A stretch of DNA of 57,381 nucleotides from Fibrobacterota bacterium. Lineage in GTDB: Bacteria > Fibrobacterota > Fibrobacteria > UBA11236. Positions 1 through 9,657 of the stretch are shown piece after piece. The DNA lies in NCBI GenBank assembly GCA_019509785.1, contig JAEKLQ010000055.1, positions 1 through 57,381 on the forward strand, read 5' to 3'. Numbering within the stretch: position 1 is the stretch's first letter; each line of letters opens with the position of its first letter. The position numbers and the translations under genes were made by a program. The notes beneath the pieces were generated by a model. It was not told the origin of the DNA, did not search any database, and was given only the letters and a program-made list of their open reading frames with translations.

Positions 1-1
1 C

Positions 2-574
2 AAGGTCAGGTCCTTCCAAAAGCAATTCACCTATGCCGGGGGCGATTTGCCCATGAGCGGGCAAAACGCTTCGGCGACGATCGAGATCGGCTTGGACGTT
101 ACCGATCTGCTCGATTCCCTGGCCGGGGCCCAGGAAGCCTCCTTTTTCCTGGTCGTGCAATCCAAGGGGGCGAATTCCGGAACGGTCAATTCCATGTCCC
201 TCATGGACTACAGCGCCGGAGCGGCCAACGAGATCAAATCGACGCAAACCAACGTGAAGATCAATTCCAACGCGAAAACCTACGTGAAGGTGGCGACTAC
301 GGTTTCGACCGGCATCCTGAAACGGGCGACACCGCTTACGGCCGGGCGCGTGGAAGCCCGCCGCGGCGGGGGCGGATACCAGATCCGGGGACTTTGGAAA
401 GGGACGGAGGCGATCGAGGTCATCGGGGTGGATGGGAAGCTCAAGGCTTCCTTCACGCCCGCCGCGGGCGGAACCTGGCAGATGCTACCTCGGTCGATCG
501 GCCCGGGCACCTATTCGATCCGGAGCATCGGGAGGAACGGCGCTTCCGAATCGAGCCCTGTCACGTTGCGATAG
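2..574 (+). CDS. Secreted protein with C-terminal sorting-type domain (5' end cut by window)
   Basis: The frame is open from the left edge, so the N-terminus lies outside the window; 190 residues are visible. The first half is a Ser/Ala/Gly-rich beta-type domain. I recognise no enzyme motif in it. The last ~75 residues, after a PLTAGRVEAR stretch, form a small Ig-like module (EVIGVDGK, then GTYSIRSIG near the end). This resembles the C-terminal tails of three other proteins in this window and the secretion/sorting tails common in Fibrobacterota and Bacteroidota. It was probably exported and surface-anchored or released. It is followed after 81 bp by a lipoprotein gene on the same strand and may head that operon. 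Confidence 0.6.
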   Translation, partial: KVRSFQKQFTYAGGDLPMSGQNASATIEIGLDVTDLLDSLAGAQEASFFLVVQSKGANSGTVNSMSLMDYSAGAANEIKSTQTNVKINSNAKTYVKVATTVSTGILKRATPLTAGRVEARRGGGGYQIRGLWKGTEAIEVIGVDGKLKASFTPAAGGTWQMLPRSIGPGTYSIRSIGRNGASESSPVTLR

Positions 575-655
575 GCTTGCGATAGACCCCGGGCGGGAAC
601 GGGATTACGGGCCCGGGGATGCGGACAAGAATAAGAACGAGGGCAAGGGAGCATT

Positions 656-1444
656 ATGATCAAACGCGCATGGAAATTGGTTTTGGCGCCGGCCGGCTTG
701 GCGGCGCTGTTGTTCTGGGCCTGCGACAAGAGCGCAACCGGGCCCGGAAACGGGACCGCCTTCGGCAACCTCTCCGCGCCGGACTCGGTCTATGCCGCTT
801 ATACGCGCCTATACGATCCGCCTTGCACGCTAACGGTTTCCTTTAACTACGATCCCGCCAAGCAAGGAGGCGTCGAGGTCGCCGCGACCCTGGATTCCGG
901 GATCTCCTGGATCCCGGTCGCCACCATCGCTCCCGGCGGCCCTAACCCGGCTAAGGTCGTTTGGCCGTTGGACCGGGATGCCGATACCGGCCACTTCGAT
1001 TTCTTCGGGTATAAGGAAGCCTATCTGAAGCTCACCGAGAAAGCGTCGGGCCAATCGATCCAATCGGGAAAGTTCAATGTCATCGGCAACATTCCCTTCG
1101 TCCTCAACTCGCCCAAAGGCGGGGAAACTTTCGCCGTCAAGGACAGCATCCCCTTGCAGTACGCGGTCAATACGCATCTGACCGCCCAGATCAAACCCTG
1201 CATCCGGCCTGACGATACCACCATCCAATGGAAAGCCCTGGAGAAGTTCACGAGCTCGACGACCTTGACCTTCCAGCGCGGCCCGATCCGATCCTTCGTC
1301 CAGAAGTTCACCTTGGCCTATTTCGATACCACCCTGGCATGGACGGGCAAATGGGCGGATCATCCGTTGCAAGTCATGCTCAAGGATTACGGGTCCGGGG
1401 GGAAAATCAAATTCTCGGGACTGATCGCGATCACGCAAGATTGA
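656..1444 (+). CDS. Hypothetical lipoprotein, Ig-like
   Basis: 262 residues. The N-terminus is a lipoprotein signal: basic MIKR, a hydrophobic core, then a Cys near residue 23 followed by Asp (LLFWACDKS). Asp after the Cys would favour inner-membrane retention by the E. coli rule, though that rule may not hold here. The rest is beta-rich. A segment around residues 140-155 (NSPKGGETF) resembles the start of Ig-like modules found in bacterial surface proteins. A good ribosome-binding site (AAGGGAG) precedes the ATG. It is followed 2 bp later by a second lipoprotein gene, so the two are probably cotranscribed. No catalytic motif is seen and the function is unknown. Confidence 0.65.
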   Translation: MIKRAWKLVLAPAGLAALLFWACDKSATGPGNGTAFGNLSAPDSVYAAYTRLYDPPCTLTVSFNYDPAKQGGVEVAATLDSGISWIPVATIAPGGPNPAKVVWPLDRDADTGHFDFFGYKEAYLKLTEKASGQSIQSGKFNVIGNIPFVLNSPKGGETFAVKDSIPLQYAVNTHLTAQIKPCIRPDDTTIQWKALEKFTSSTTLTFQRGPIRSFVQKFTLAYFDTTLAWTGKWADHPLQVMLKDYGSGGKIKFSGLIAITQD

Positions 1445-1446
1445 GC

Positions 1447-2646
1447 ATGCGGAGTCCCAGCCCGGCATTCGCGGCGACCTGCGGCCGCGCTGTCATCCTA
1501 GCGGGCGTCCTGCTCGCGGGATGCGATTTTCCCTATCGTCCGCTGCCCCAGCCGCAGCCATACTTCGAACAGAAATCCAACGGTTCCGTCTTCTCGGTCA
1601 ATACCAACCAACAGGTTTGCAATCCTACCATAAGCGAGAGCGACGCCTATCCGGCTTCCATGCTGTGGCTGGGATTCGATCAACTTTCCGTTCGGGTTCC
1701 GGACAGCCTAAAGGGCTACCCCCTCGACCGCATCGAAGAACATGATCGGATCACGGTTACGGATACCTCCAATACCGTGCGTTGGTACCTGATGGCGCGC
1801 GACGCAGCGCCGACGGGAGAGATGCAATGCCCCCGGTGGTCGGCGCATCCCGATTACCTCTCTTTCACGGTGGGGATTCCCGCGCAGGCCTACAGCGGTT
1901 ACGTGGCAAGGATAACTGATAAGAAGATGCTGAAGATCTGCGATGCCCATCTGGAGGAATTCAGCACGCCGCATACCTGGTTACCCGATAGCGTCGTTTC
2001 CACCGCCGATGCCGGTAGCCCGATTTACGCTGCGAACGGTTTCGCGAGCCGGGACGATATCCAACGGTTCTTCGGAACGACCCGGTTCAAATTCGCCTTC
2101 GCTATGCCCGAAACCCAGGGAGGCGCCTTGTTCTTCGTCGACTATTCGGCGGCCGGCGATCCCTCCGCCGTACGCTTGCCGAAACCCTCCGGCCGGGAAT
2201 CGTGGCATTGCGAAAGCCCCCAGATTTCCCGGGACGGGAATTGGATCGCCTACCATTGCTTCCAGAACGCGGTCCCTGGCTTCGGCTACGCGACCTATAT
2301 CCAGAAGCTGCAGGCGGACGCGCTTCCGGTGCTGATTGCCGAGCGCGCCTCCGATCCGCATTGGTGGATCGAGCCGGGGAGCGGCGCATACCACCTGGTG
2401 TACACGGTAACCAAAGGGGATTACTTCACCACCGCCGAATTCACGGATACGACCCTGCAGAACGACGGGAGCGTGGGAGCGACACTCAGGCAACGGCTCG
2501 CGGGAAGCCCGGCTAACGGCCTCTCCGTGGACGCGCAGGCCAAGCCCGATACCCTCGTGCGTTTACCCTTCAAAGGCGGGCTTTCCCGCGACGGCAACTT
2601 CCTCTGCACGGCGTACAAGTACGCTTACCTCATGCGGCTTAAATGA
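1447..2646 (+). CDS. Hypothetical lipoprotein with TolB/PD40-like segments
   Basis: 399 residues. I start at the ATG at 1447, 2 bp after the previous stop, because it gives a clear lipoprotein signal ending in LLAGC. Around residues 235-265 the segment SPQISRDGNWIAYHCF has the TolB/PD40 propeller form (S-DG-xIAY), and a second such blade may lie near the C-terminus (GLSRDGNFLCTAY). This suggests a partial beta-propeller on the periplasmic side of the outer membrane. The stop overlaps the next start (ATGA), so it is translationally coupled to the outer-membrane barrel gene downstream. I infer an envelope assembly or surface complex, substrate unknown. Confidence 0.65.
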   Translation: MRSPSPAFAATCGRAVILAGVLLAGCDFPYRPLPQPQPYFEQKSNGSVFSVNTNQQVCNPTISESDAYPASMLWLGFDQLSVRVPDSLKGYPLDRIEEHDRITVTDTSNTVRWYLMARDAAPTGEMQCPRWSAHPDYLSFTVGIPAQAYSGYVARITDKKMLKICDAHLEEFSTPHTWLPDSVVSTADAGSPIYAANGFASRDDIQRFFGTTRFKFAFAMPETQGGALFFVDYSAAGDPSAVRLPKPSGRESWHCESPQISRDGNWIAYHCFQNAVPGFGYATYIQKLQADALPVLIAERASDPHWWIEPGSGAYHLVYTVTKGDYFTTAEFTDTTLQNDGSVGATLRQRLAGSPANGLSVDAQAKPDTLVRLPFKGGLSRDGNFLCTAYKYAYLMRLK

Positions 2647-3782
2647 AGAGACGGCGAATCCTCCGGGGCGGCCTGATTTTAGCAACCATTTTTCTTGGTC
2701 TTATTCCCGCCTTCCGCAAGGCCATTCCCGCATTGCGATCGGAAGCCCGCGGGCTCGACGCCGGCGCGCTGGCGTTGAAGCCTTGGCAGAGCATCGGCGG
2801 GTGCGGCGCGGGAGGCTCCGGCGGGGGGTCGAGCGGAATCCGGTGGGTCGGCAGGGGCGTGAGCGGGGCCCTGCTCGACGTCGAATTCATGCCCAAGATC
2901 AATTTCGGGCAAACCTTCATGTTTGCGATCGCGGAGCCCCGCCTGGCCTATCATCCCCGTTGGTCGACGGAACTGGGACTTTCCATGCCCATCGGCATGA
3001 AAGAGATGGAAGTCCAATACCAGACGAACCTGGAGCCGGAATTGATCCGCAACGGGAGCCGGGGCGATCTCACGGCGGATGCGCGGCAATTGTTCGGGGA
3101 CCACAGCCAGTACGCGGCCCAGCTCTCGTTCACCTTCCCTACCGGGCAATACGATGCGCAACGCGGTACCGATCGCTCGAAGAACGTGCTGCCGCAGGGC
3201 CTCCAGATGGGCCGAGGCGTCTACTCCGGTACCTTGGGCTTATCGTACACGCGGGATTACGACCAGGGAATGATGCTCTACGACGGCTATTTCAGCTATC
3301 CGTTCATGTTCCGCTTCGATGGAAAAAACGAGTACCTCGGAACCGATTACCGCGCTTACGCGAATACCACCGGGGAAACCCGCTCCCGGTTCCGTTACGG
3401 CTCCTGGCTGAAACCTTATGGCGAGAGCGACCGCGGCGATTATTACCCGCCTTCGGCGAGCTTCGACGCGATCTACGCCCGCCGGGGAGAGCGGACCGTC
3501 CAGTCGCTCCAGCTCTTCTTCTCGGCGCCCATGGGCGTACGCTGGATCCATTCCCCGGATCCGGCGCTCTATGAGCCCAAGCCCGATCCGGACAACCGCG
3601 CCTGGGATATCGCGCTAGGATATGGAGTGGAATCGTCGGGCGATTTGATGCCCTTATACTTCGGCGTGGGAATGCCGGTGCATGCGAAACGGAGCCTTAC
3701 CGGTGAATGGACCGCTCCGGATTGGGGAAACCTGGGGCAGGAATGGATCGTCGCATTGGGGTTCAAGGCGATCCTGTTCTGA
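2643..3782 (+). CDS. Outer-membrane beta-barrel protein, hypothetical
   Basis: 379 residues. An N-terminal hydrophobic export signal follows MKRRR. The rest alternates polar and hydrophobic residues and is rich in Tyr, Trp and Gly, with the chain ending in hydrophobic residues and a terminal Phe (ALGFKAILF). That is the signature of an outer-membrane barrel recognised by BAM. The start overlaps the preceding stop by four bases (ATGA), indicating coupling with the lipoprotein. Its 3' end overlaps the convergent membrane-protein gene by 20 bp. No specific transporter family is recognised. Confidence 0.65.
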   Translation: MKRRRILRGGLILATIFLGLIPAFRKAIPALRSEARGLDAGALALKPWQSIGGCGAGGSGGGSSGIRWVGRGVSGALLDVEFMPKINFGQTFMFAIAEPRLAYHPRWSTELGLSMPIGMKEMEVQYQTNLEPELIRNGSRGDLTADARQLFGDHSQYAAQLSFTFPTGQYDAQRGTDRSKNVLPQGLQMGRGVYSGTLGLSYTRDYDQGMMLYDGYFSYPFMFRFDGKNEYLGTDYRAYANTTGETRSRFRYGSWLKPYGESDRGDYYPPSASFDAIYARRGERTVQSLQLFFSAPMGVRWIHSPDPALYEPKPDPDNRAWDIALGYGVESSGDLMPLYFGVGMPVHAKRSLTGEWTAPDWGNLGQEWIVALGFKAILF

Positions 3783-5490
3783 ACGGGGGGCCGGCGATGC
3801 AGCGGTTGACATAGTCCGCATTCGCAACCATCCCCATCCGCGATAGGAATTGGGCGAAGTAACCCGCCGCCTCGTCCCCGAGGCCGCGGTTTTTTCCCCA
3901 CTTCGAACGGATGTCCTGTAGCAGGGAATCGACGACGTGCTCATCGGACAGATCGAGACCGGCGCTCCTTCCGGAGGGGACGCTTCCGGCATCGCCGGAT
4001 TTATAGAACAACGCTTCCGTCCCGTCGGTATAAGCCAGTCGCCATTCCGGATCGTTCAGTAACGAGGCCGCCAATGGCAGGTAGGTGGTCACGAAGGCGG
4101 TGGGTAAAATCGCATACGTGATCCCGTAGCGTTCGCAAGCGGACCGGAACCGTTCGGGGTCTTCCAAAAGCGCGCCATACTCCGCGAGGAAGGCATCGGG
4201 CCTGATCGCGTAGCGGGTATCGATGAATACCTGCCGCGGCGGATACCTCTTCCAAAGGAGATAGCCGCCGTAGCGGTCGGCGTTGAAGCCGTTCCCCGCG
4301 ATCTGGTGCGCCGCCAGATAGGCGACGCTTCCATCGGGGAAAGAAAACGGCGAAACCGGTCCGCTCCCCCGGACCTGCCACAAGACGGAGGCATGGACGG
4401 CAACGGCGAGGCCGGCCAGCGAAACCGCCGCGATGGCGGCCGGAAGGCGTAGGCGCCGGAAGAGGCCGGGCCATCGATCCGCGAGGGAGGCCATGGCCGC
4501 GGGAAGCTGGGCGCAGATGAGCGGTAGCCCGGTAAAAAAGGCGAGGATGATATTCCTTTCGGCCCGGAAGGCCAGATAGCCCATGCCAGCGGCGACGAAG
4601 GCCAAAGGGAGCCGGACGGCTCGGGGCCGGAGGGCCATCAGGGCGAAAGCGAACGCGGCCAAGGTCAGCACCGCCCAGGCGTAATGCGAATCCGGCGTTC
4701 CGAAAAGCGCGGGGAGCGGCCGGTTTTCCCCGATGACCCGGGAAAACAGGTTGTCGTACGAGGGCCTGGTCCGACGGAAAAGCAAGAAGGCGAGCCCGAA
4801 GGCTTTGGGGCCGTAAGGATTCGCCAGGGAGGCTAGGCATGTCAACAGCAGCGCGCCGGTCAGGGGAATGACTCGTCGTTTTGCCGCTTGCCGTTCCGAA
4901 CAGCCAGGGAGTCGCGACTGGGCGATTTCAGCTACGAGCCAAGCGAGCACGGTGGCCGGACCCAGCAGGAACAACGGCTGGGAATTGGTCCACAGGATTT
5001 GCAGAGGCAAAAGGCAGGCGAGATAGCGAAGCCGATTCCGCCTCCCGTACGCTTCCAGGCAAGCGATGAAGGCGGTCAATAGGAACAGCGATACCATGAT
5101 GGGCCGGTGCGGGGCGAGATACCTGATTTCGAACAACGCCGCGATCCAAAGGGATGCCCCGAAAAGAACCGCTTGCGCGGGAACGTAGAGGAAAAACAAG
5201 AGCCCGGCGGCCAGCCCCAGGAAAAGGCTGTTGGCGATGAGGATCCCATGCAGGCCGAGCAGGCCCCAAATGCCGAACATCCCGATCTGGAACAGCCAAT
5301 GGAGATCGATCCATGGGAGTTCCCGGGAGGTAAAGGCGAAAGGATCCGTTTGCGGAACGGAATGCGTATTGACGATATGCCGGCCGGCCGCCAAGTGCCA
5401 AAAGATGTCGCCGTCGCTGATGGGATACCAGAAAAAGAATGCGGCAGAGAAGCCGACAAGGAGGGCCGCGATGAGTTTTGGCTTTTCCAT
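3763..5490 (-). CDS. Polytopic membrane protein, glycosyltransferase-like, unknown function
   Basis: 575 residues. About ten hydrophobic helices occupy residues 1-400, followed by a soluble C-terminal region of ~170 residues. The N-terminal motif DGDIFWHLAAG and the following PQTDPFAF resemble membrane proteins of unknown function related to GT-C type glycosyltransferases. The C-terminal part contains YGGYLLWKRYPPRQVFIDTR. I start at the ATG at 5490, which has GAGG just upstream; a TTG at 5559 would add 23 basic residues but lacks a ribosome-binding site. It could transfer sugars from lipid carriers in the envelope, but the donor and acceptor are unknown. It diverges from the TolB-like/AlgI cluster. 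Confidence 0.6.
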   Translation of the reverse strand: MEKPKLIAALLVGFSAAFFFWYPISDGDIFWHLAAGRHIVNTHSVPQTDPFAFTSRELPWIDLHWLFQIGMFGIWGLLGLHGILIANSLFLGLAAGLLFFLYVPAQAVLFGASLWIAALFEIRYLAPHRPIMVSLFLLTAFIACLEAYGRRNRLRYLACLLPLQILWTNSQPLFLLGPATVLAWLVAEIAQSRLPGCSERQAAKRRVIPLTGALLLTCLASLANPYGPKAFGLAFLLFRRTRPSYDNLFSRVIGENRPLPALFGTPDSHYAWAVLTLAAFAFALMALRPRAVRLPLAFVAAGMGYLAFRAERNIILAFFTGLPLICAQLPAAMASLADRWPGLFRRLRLPAAIAAVSLAGLAVAVHASVLWQVRGSGPVSPFSFPDGSVAYLAAHQIAGNGFNADRYGGYLLWKRYPPRQVFIDTRYAIRPDAFLAEYGALLEDPERFRSACERYGITYAILPTAFVTTYLPLAASLLNDPEWRLAYTDGTEALFYKSGDAGSVPSGRSAGLDLSDEHVVDSLLQDIRSKWGKNRGLGDEAAGYFAQFLSRMGMVANADYVNRCIAGPPFRTGSP

Positions 5491-5661
5491 GACCTCAATA
5501 AGCTTCAGGGCCGCCGGGCGATTGGGGAACCTCAATATAAGGCGAAAGAATCGTCTCAAGTCGCCGATTTGAAGGGGGGAGTAGGCGGTATTATTGGGAC
5601 GGGAGGAGGTCCCTTCCCGCAGGCATTAGTAGATTCGGAAATCCCCCTGGAGGAAACCAGC

Positions 5662-6696
5662 ATGCCTTTCGCCTTCGCCCCCCGGATGATCGCCGTACCC
5701 TCGGCCCTTGCGCTCTGCCTGGCCGCCGCCGTCTTGGCCGGCCCGCCCAAGGGCGCCCCCGTGAAACCCGATGCCGCCGAGCTGGCGAACAGCCAGGCCT
5801 TGACCAAGGGGCTTAAAGGCAAGATCGTCTGGTCCACCTCCCGCGACGGCAACCACGACATCTACATCATGAACATCGACGGCTCGGACATGAAGCCCCT
5901 GACCAAGGGGCCCAAGACCGATTGGTATTCGCATTTCTCCACTGACGGGAAGCAAGTGCTGTTTTGCCGTTCGAAAATCGATTGGATCATCGAGACGGAC
6001 GCGAACTATCCGGAACGTTGGGATACCTGGGTCATCAATACCGACGGGACCGGCGAGAAGGTGCTCATCCCCAATTCGTCCTGGGCGGATTGGACGCGCG
6101 ACGGCAAGTCCATCGTGTACGCGAAGGGGGCCAAGGTCTTCAAGTGCAATACCGACGGTACCGGCGAAAGCCTGATCCTGGACGTGGAAGGGATCAAGAA
6201 GGGAGTGCTGGTCGAGCATCCCCACCTTTCCGACGACGGGAAGCTGCTGGCCCTCACCCTGCGCGGGACCGGCCGCGAGACCGGCATCTATAACCTGGAG
6301 ACGAAGAGCTACTTCACCTCGGGAGGCGGCTGCGAGCTCAGCTTCTTCCCCGGGCTGCGTAAGGGCATCCGCGTGAACGAGACCGGCATCGGCGGCACGT
6401 CCATCTTCGCCTTCGACATCAAACCGGACGGCACCCACGGGAAGATCGAAGCGGGCAAGATCGAAGGCAAGAGCATCGTGTTCATGGACATGCCGGGCCG
6501 CCGCTCCCATGAATACTTCCCCCGCCTGTCGCCCAAGGGCGATTACATGATCTGGGGCATCACCCAGTACGGGCACGATCATGATCTGGCCGACTACGAG
6601 ATCTACCTGTGGAAGGTGGGCGACCCGCCCGAAAAGGCCGCCCGCCTTACCTGGCATTCCGGCAATGATCGCTGGCCGGACATCTGGTTCGAATAG
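5662..6696 (+). CDS. Secreted TolB-like beta-propeller protein
   Basis: 344 residues. A signal peptide occupies residues 1-27 (cleavage near VLAG). Repeated PD40/TolB blades follow: WSTSRDGNHDIYIMN, then HFSTDGKQVLF, ADWTRDGKSIVYA, HLSDDGKLLAL and PRLSPKGDYMIWG. Six such blades would close a propeller. The ATG at 5662 lies downstream of CTGGAGGAA, a good ribosome-binding site. It is followed 19 bp later by the AlgI-like acyltransferase gene, so it may belong to the same exopolysaccharide cluster, for example as a periplasmic scaffold. There is no Tol-Pal context and no amidohydrolase motif, so I do not call it TolB. Confidence 0.7.
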   Translation: MPFAFAPRMIAVPSALALCLAAAVLAGPPKGAPVKPDAAELANSQALTKGLKGKIVWSTSRDGNHDIYIMNIDGSDMKPLTKGPKTDWYSHFSTDGKQVLFCRSKIDWIIETDANYPERWDTWVINTDGTGEKVLIPNSSWADWTRDGKSIVYAKGAKVFKCNTDGTGESLILDVEGIKKGVLVEHPHLSDDGKLLALTLRGTGRETGIYNLETKSYFTSGGGCELSFFPGLRKGIRVNETGIGGTSIFAFDIKPDGTHGKIEAGKIEGKSIVFMDMPGRRSHEYFPRLSPKGDYMIWGITQYGHDHDLADYEIYLWKVGDPPEKAARLTWHSGNDRWPDIWFE

Positions 6697-6715
6697 GCGC
6701 TAGCCCGAAGTTCCC

Positions 6716-8149
6716 ATGGTCTTCACCGAAGACGTATTCCTCTACTACTTCCTGCCGCTGGTCCTGGGCATCTATTACCTGATCCCCGTGCCGCAGAACC
6801 CGAAGCCGGGCCGTTCGCGCTATTGGATGCGCAACCTCTGGCTCACCCTGATGGGCTACCTGTTCTACTCCTGGTTCGAACCCTGGTTCGTGCTGCCCAT
6901 GATGTTCACCAACGTGGCCGATTACTGGTTCGGGGTGTACCTGGGCCGCGAGGGAGTGGCCCCCGCCCGGCGCAAGCTGGTCCTTACCGTATCGATGATC
7001 ATGAACCTGGGGCTGCTGGGCGTATTCAAGTACGGGGTCTTCACCCAGGTGAACCTGAACCATCTCCTGGCCGCCGTGGGGCAGAATACCTTCAGCGTTC
7101 TGCAGATCGCCTTCCCCATCGGCATCTCGTTCTACACCTTCCATAGCATGAGCTATATCATCGACATCTACCGCGGCGAGCGACCGGTGCGCTCCTTCGC
7201 CGACTTCTCCTGTTTCGTGTCGCTGTTCCCCCAGCTCGTGGCCGGGCCCATCCTCCGCTACAACGTGCTTTCGCGCCAGTTGCATTCGCGCGAGCATAGC
7301 CTCAACCTCTTCGCGAGGGGCGTGATCCTTTTCTTCCTGGGCTTCGCCATGAAGATCCTCTTGGCCAATCCCGTGGGCCGCATCGCCGACGCGGCCTTCG
7401 CAGCGCAATCGCCCCATGCCATCGATGCCTGGTGGGGCACCTTGGCCTACGCCTTCCAGATCTATTTCGACTTCAACGGCTACTCCGTAATGGCCTTGGG
7501 GCTGGGCATGATGTTCGGCTTCGAACTCATCCGCAATTTCAACGCACCCTACCATGCCGATAGCATCACCGATTTCTGGCGCCGCTGGCACATCTCCCTG
7601 TCCACCTGGCTCCGGGAATACCTGTACATTTCCCTGGGCGGAAACCGCAAGGGCGAGGCCCGCACCTATATCAACCTGGCCCTGGTGATGCTGCTCGGCG
7701 GCTTCTGGCACGGCGCCCAATGGCAGTTCATCTTCTGGGGCGCCATCCACGGTACCATGCTGGGACTGGAACGCTGGAGCGGCAAAAAACCCTTCTACGC
7801 CAACTCCCCACGGCCCCTGCGCGTGGCCTTCACCTTCTTCGTCGTGCTCATCACCTGGGTATTCTTCCGCGCCGACGGCCTTCCCCATGCCTTCCATTAT
7901 CTGGGCTGCATGTTCGGCCTGGCGCATCCGTCCCCCTTCGCGGACTTGCTCAAGCCCGCCATCTACCACGCCCATGATCTCATCAACATGGCGCTCTGCG
8001 CCGTCTTCGTCATCCAACCTTTCCAGAGTTACGAATTCGCGCTCAAGCTCTCCTGGCCCAAATACGCGGTGGCCTTCGGCCTGTTCCTGATCGGGGTGAT
8101 CATGATGTACACCCAGGCCTTCAATCCTTTCCTCTACTTCCAATTCTGA
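6716..8149 (+). CDS. MBOAT-family O-acyltransferase, AlgI-like
   Basis: 477 residues, the usual length for AlgI/DltB-type MBOAT proteins. Multiple membrane helices run throughout. Family motifs are PIGISFYTFHSMSYIID (residues ~135-151), DFWRRWHISLSTWLREYLY (~290-310) and the catalytic segment GGFWHGA with His332. These proteins move an acyl, usually acetyl, group across the inner membrane for O-acetylation of an exported polysaccharide. The AlgJ/AlgX-like partner follows after 11 bp, forming the standard two-component acetylation module. The polysaccharide itself cannot be named because no alginate or cellulose synthase gene is present here. Confidence 0.88.
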   Translation: MVFTEDVFLYYFLPLVLGIYYLIPVPQNPKPGRSRYWMRNLWLTLMGYLFYSWFEPWFVLPMMFTNVADYWFGVYLGREGVAPARRKLVLTVSMIMNLGLLGVFKYGVFTQVNLNHLLAAVGQNTFSVLQIAFPIGISFYTFHSMSYIIDIYRGERPVRSFADFSCFVSLFPQLVAGPILRYNVLSRQLHSREHSLNLFARGVILFFLGFAMKILLANPVGRIADAAFAAQSPHAIDAWWGTLAYAFQIYFDFNGYSVMALGLGMMFGFELIRNFNAPYHADSITDFWRRWHISLSTWLREYLYISLGGNRKGEARTYINLALVMLLGGFWHGAQWQFIFWGAIHGTMLGLERWSGKKPFYANSPRPLRVAFTFFVVLITWVFFRADGLPHAFHYLGCMFGLAHPSPFADLLKPAIYHAHDLINMALCAVFVIQPFQSYEFALKLSWPKYAVAFGLFLIGVIMMYTQAFNPFLYFQF

Positions 8150-8160
8150 GGCCCAGTTCC

Positions 8161-9501
8161 ATGCGCACGGACCCAATTTCAGGCGGGGATGACGGCGGAA
8201 AAGGCGGTCCGCAAGGTAAGCCACCCGTTCCGCCGGCCGGTGGAACGGCGACGAAGGCCGCTCCCGTGAAGGGCCATGACGCGCCGCATGCGCGCGGGAA
8301 CGCGGATCGCAAGCTGGAATGGGCCATCGTCGTCTCTTTGCTCGCGGTGGCGGCGGGATTCCCGTTGTTCCAAGCGATCCATGAGGCCGCGGAGCAAAAG
8401 GAATCGCCGCACGTCCTGGAATTGTTCCGGCGGGCGCCGACCAAGGAAAACCTGCACCGCTGGGACGACAACGCCAAGGATCGGAGCGTGTTCGCGAAGT
8501 GGCTGCGTCCCTGGGCCCTGCAGAAGCGCTACGACGTATTCAAGGAGGTGGCCCCCAAATCGGTGCCCGGCGCGGAAGGCTGGCTCTTCTACAACCAGGA
8601 CGTGGACTACCTGCTGGATCCGCCCTATACCGATGAGCGATTCTATAAGGGCACCTTCGATACCTTGGTGGCGGGCAAACGCGTCAACCTGCGCAATCCC
8701 CTGGTGGCCATGGAGGATTTCCGCGCCCAACTCGCGGCGCGCGGGATCAAGCTGCTGCTCGTCCCCATCCCGGGGAAACCCTCCATCTATCCGGACAAGC
8801 TGTATGCGGGCTTCCGCGGCGAAGCCGTCTCCCCCACCCTGGGCCTGCTCGATGATCTGAAACGGCGCGGGTTCGAGACCGTCGATCTCTTTACGCCTCT
8901 CCGGCGCGCGAAGGCGGAGGGCCGTTTCCAATTGTACCTGAAGCGCGATACCCACTGGACGCCGCAGGGCCTGGAGATCGCCGCCGACGTCCTGGCGGCG
9001 CGCATCAAGGAACTGGCGCCCGGCTTGGACCCGGAGGCGGGCCTGGGAAGCGGCGACAGCGCGAATGCGCGCGGGCCGCGCTTCGCCTTGAAGGACACGA
9101 CGATCCAGCGTTGGGGCGATATCGCCGAGATGACCAAGGTGCCGGAACGTAAATCCATCTGGGAAGAGGAGGCGGTGGAAGCGCATCCGGTCATGGATTT
9201 GGCGACGCAGAAGCCTTACCGCGACAATCCCGATTCGCCCATCCTGTGGTTGGGCGACAGCTTTTCCCGCATTTACCAGACGGATGCGCCGGGCTCGGCA
9301 GGCGTCATCGCCCAGGTGGCCTACCGCCTCAATTGCCCCTTGGCCTCCATCGTCAACGACGGCGGCGCTTCCACCGTGGTCCGCCAGCAATTGGCCCGGC
9401 GGCCTGAACTCTTGAAGGGCAAGAAGCTGGTGGTCTGGACCTTCGTGGAACGCGATCTGCGTTTCGGGTCGAAGGGCTGGGCATTGGTGGGACTGCCTTA
9501 A
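8161..9501 (+). CDS. AlgJ/AlgX-like SGNH O-acetyltransferase (membrane-anchored)
   Basis: 446 residues. A Gly/Lys/Pro-rich cytoplasmic head (~50 residues) is followed by one membrane helix near residues 55-75, then a periplasmic SGNH-hydrolase-like domain. The Asp-His pair of the catalytic triad is in LKRDTHWTPQG and the Ser nucleophile in WLGDSFSR, the AlgJ/AlgX pattern. It would receive the acyl group from the AlgI-like protein encoded immediately upstream and transfer it to a sugar hydroxyl in the periplasm. The long polar N-terminal head before the helix is unusual compared with AlgJ. No polymer-specific carbohydrate-binding module is recognised. Confidence 0.82.
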   Translation: MRTDPISGGDDGGKGGPQGKPPVPPAGGTATKAAPVKGHDAPHARGNADRKLEWAIVVSLLAVAAGFPLFQAIHEAAEQKESPHVLELFRRAPTKENLHRWDDNAKDRSVFAKWLRPWALQKRYDVFKEVAPKSVPGAEGWLFYNQDVDYLLDPPYTDERFYKGTFDTLVAGKRVNLRNPLVAMEDFRAQLAARGIKLLLVPIPGKPSIYPDKLYAGFRGEAVSPTLGLLDDLKRRGFETVDLFTPLRRAKAEGRFQLYLKRDTHWTPQGLEIAADVLAARIKELAPGLDPEAGLGSGDSANARGPRFALKDTTIQRWGDIAEMTKVPERKSIWEEEAVEAHPVMDLATQKPYRDNPDSPILWLGDSFSRIYQTDAPGSAGVIAQVAYRLNCPLASIVNDGGASTVVRQQLARRPELLKGKKLVVWTFVERDLRFGSKGWALVGLP

Positions 9502-9657
9502 TCGGGGTCCGGTTTTCCTAATTCGACCATAAAAAATTCCTGCCATTTCCCCGCTTTTCCGCAAATCCTTCCGGGGTGGAAGGATACTTGTGCTAATTTC
9601 CGATTGCGACCCGTAAAATACCATTCCCAGCCGCCGTGCTGAGCAAGGAGGAAAACC

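Noticed and set aside
6647-8224. 525-codon open frame on the minus strand over the AlgI gene
   Set aside because: Its translation is His/Gly/Glu-rich with no domain; the plus-strand AlgI frame has clear MBOAT motifs. It is a GC-rich antisense shadow.
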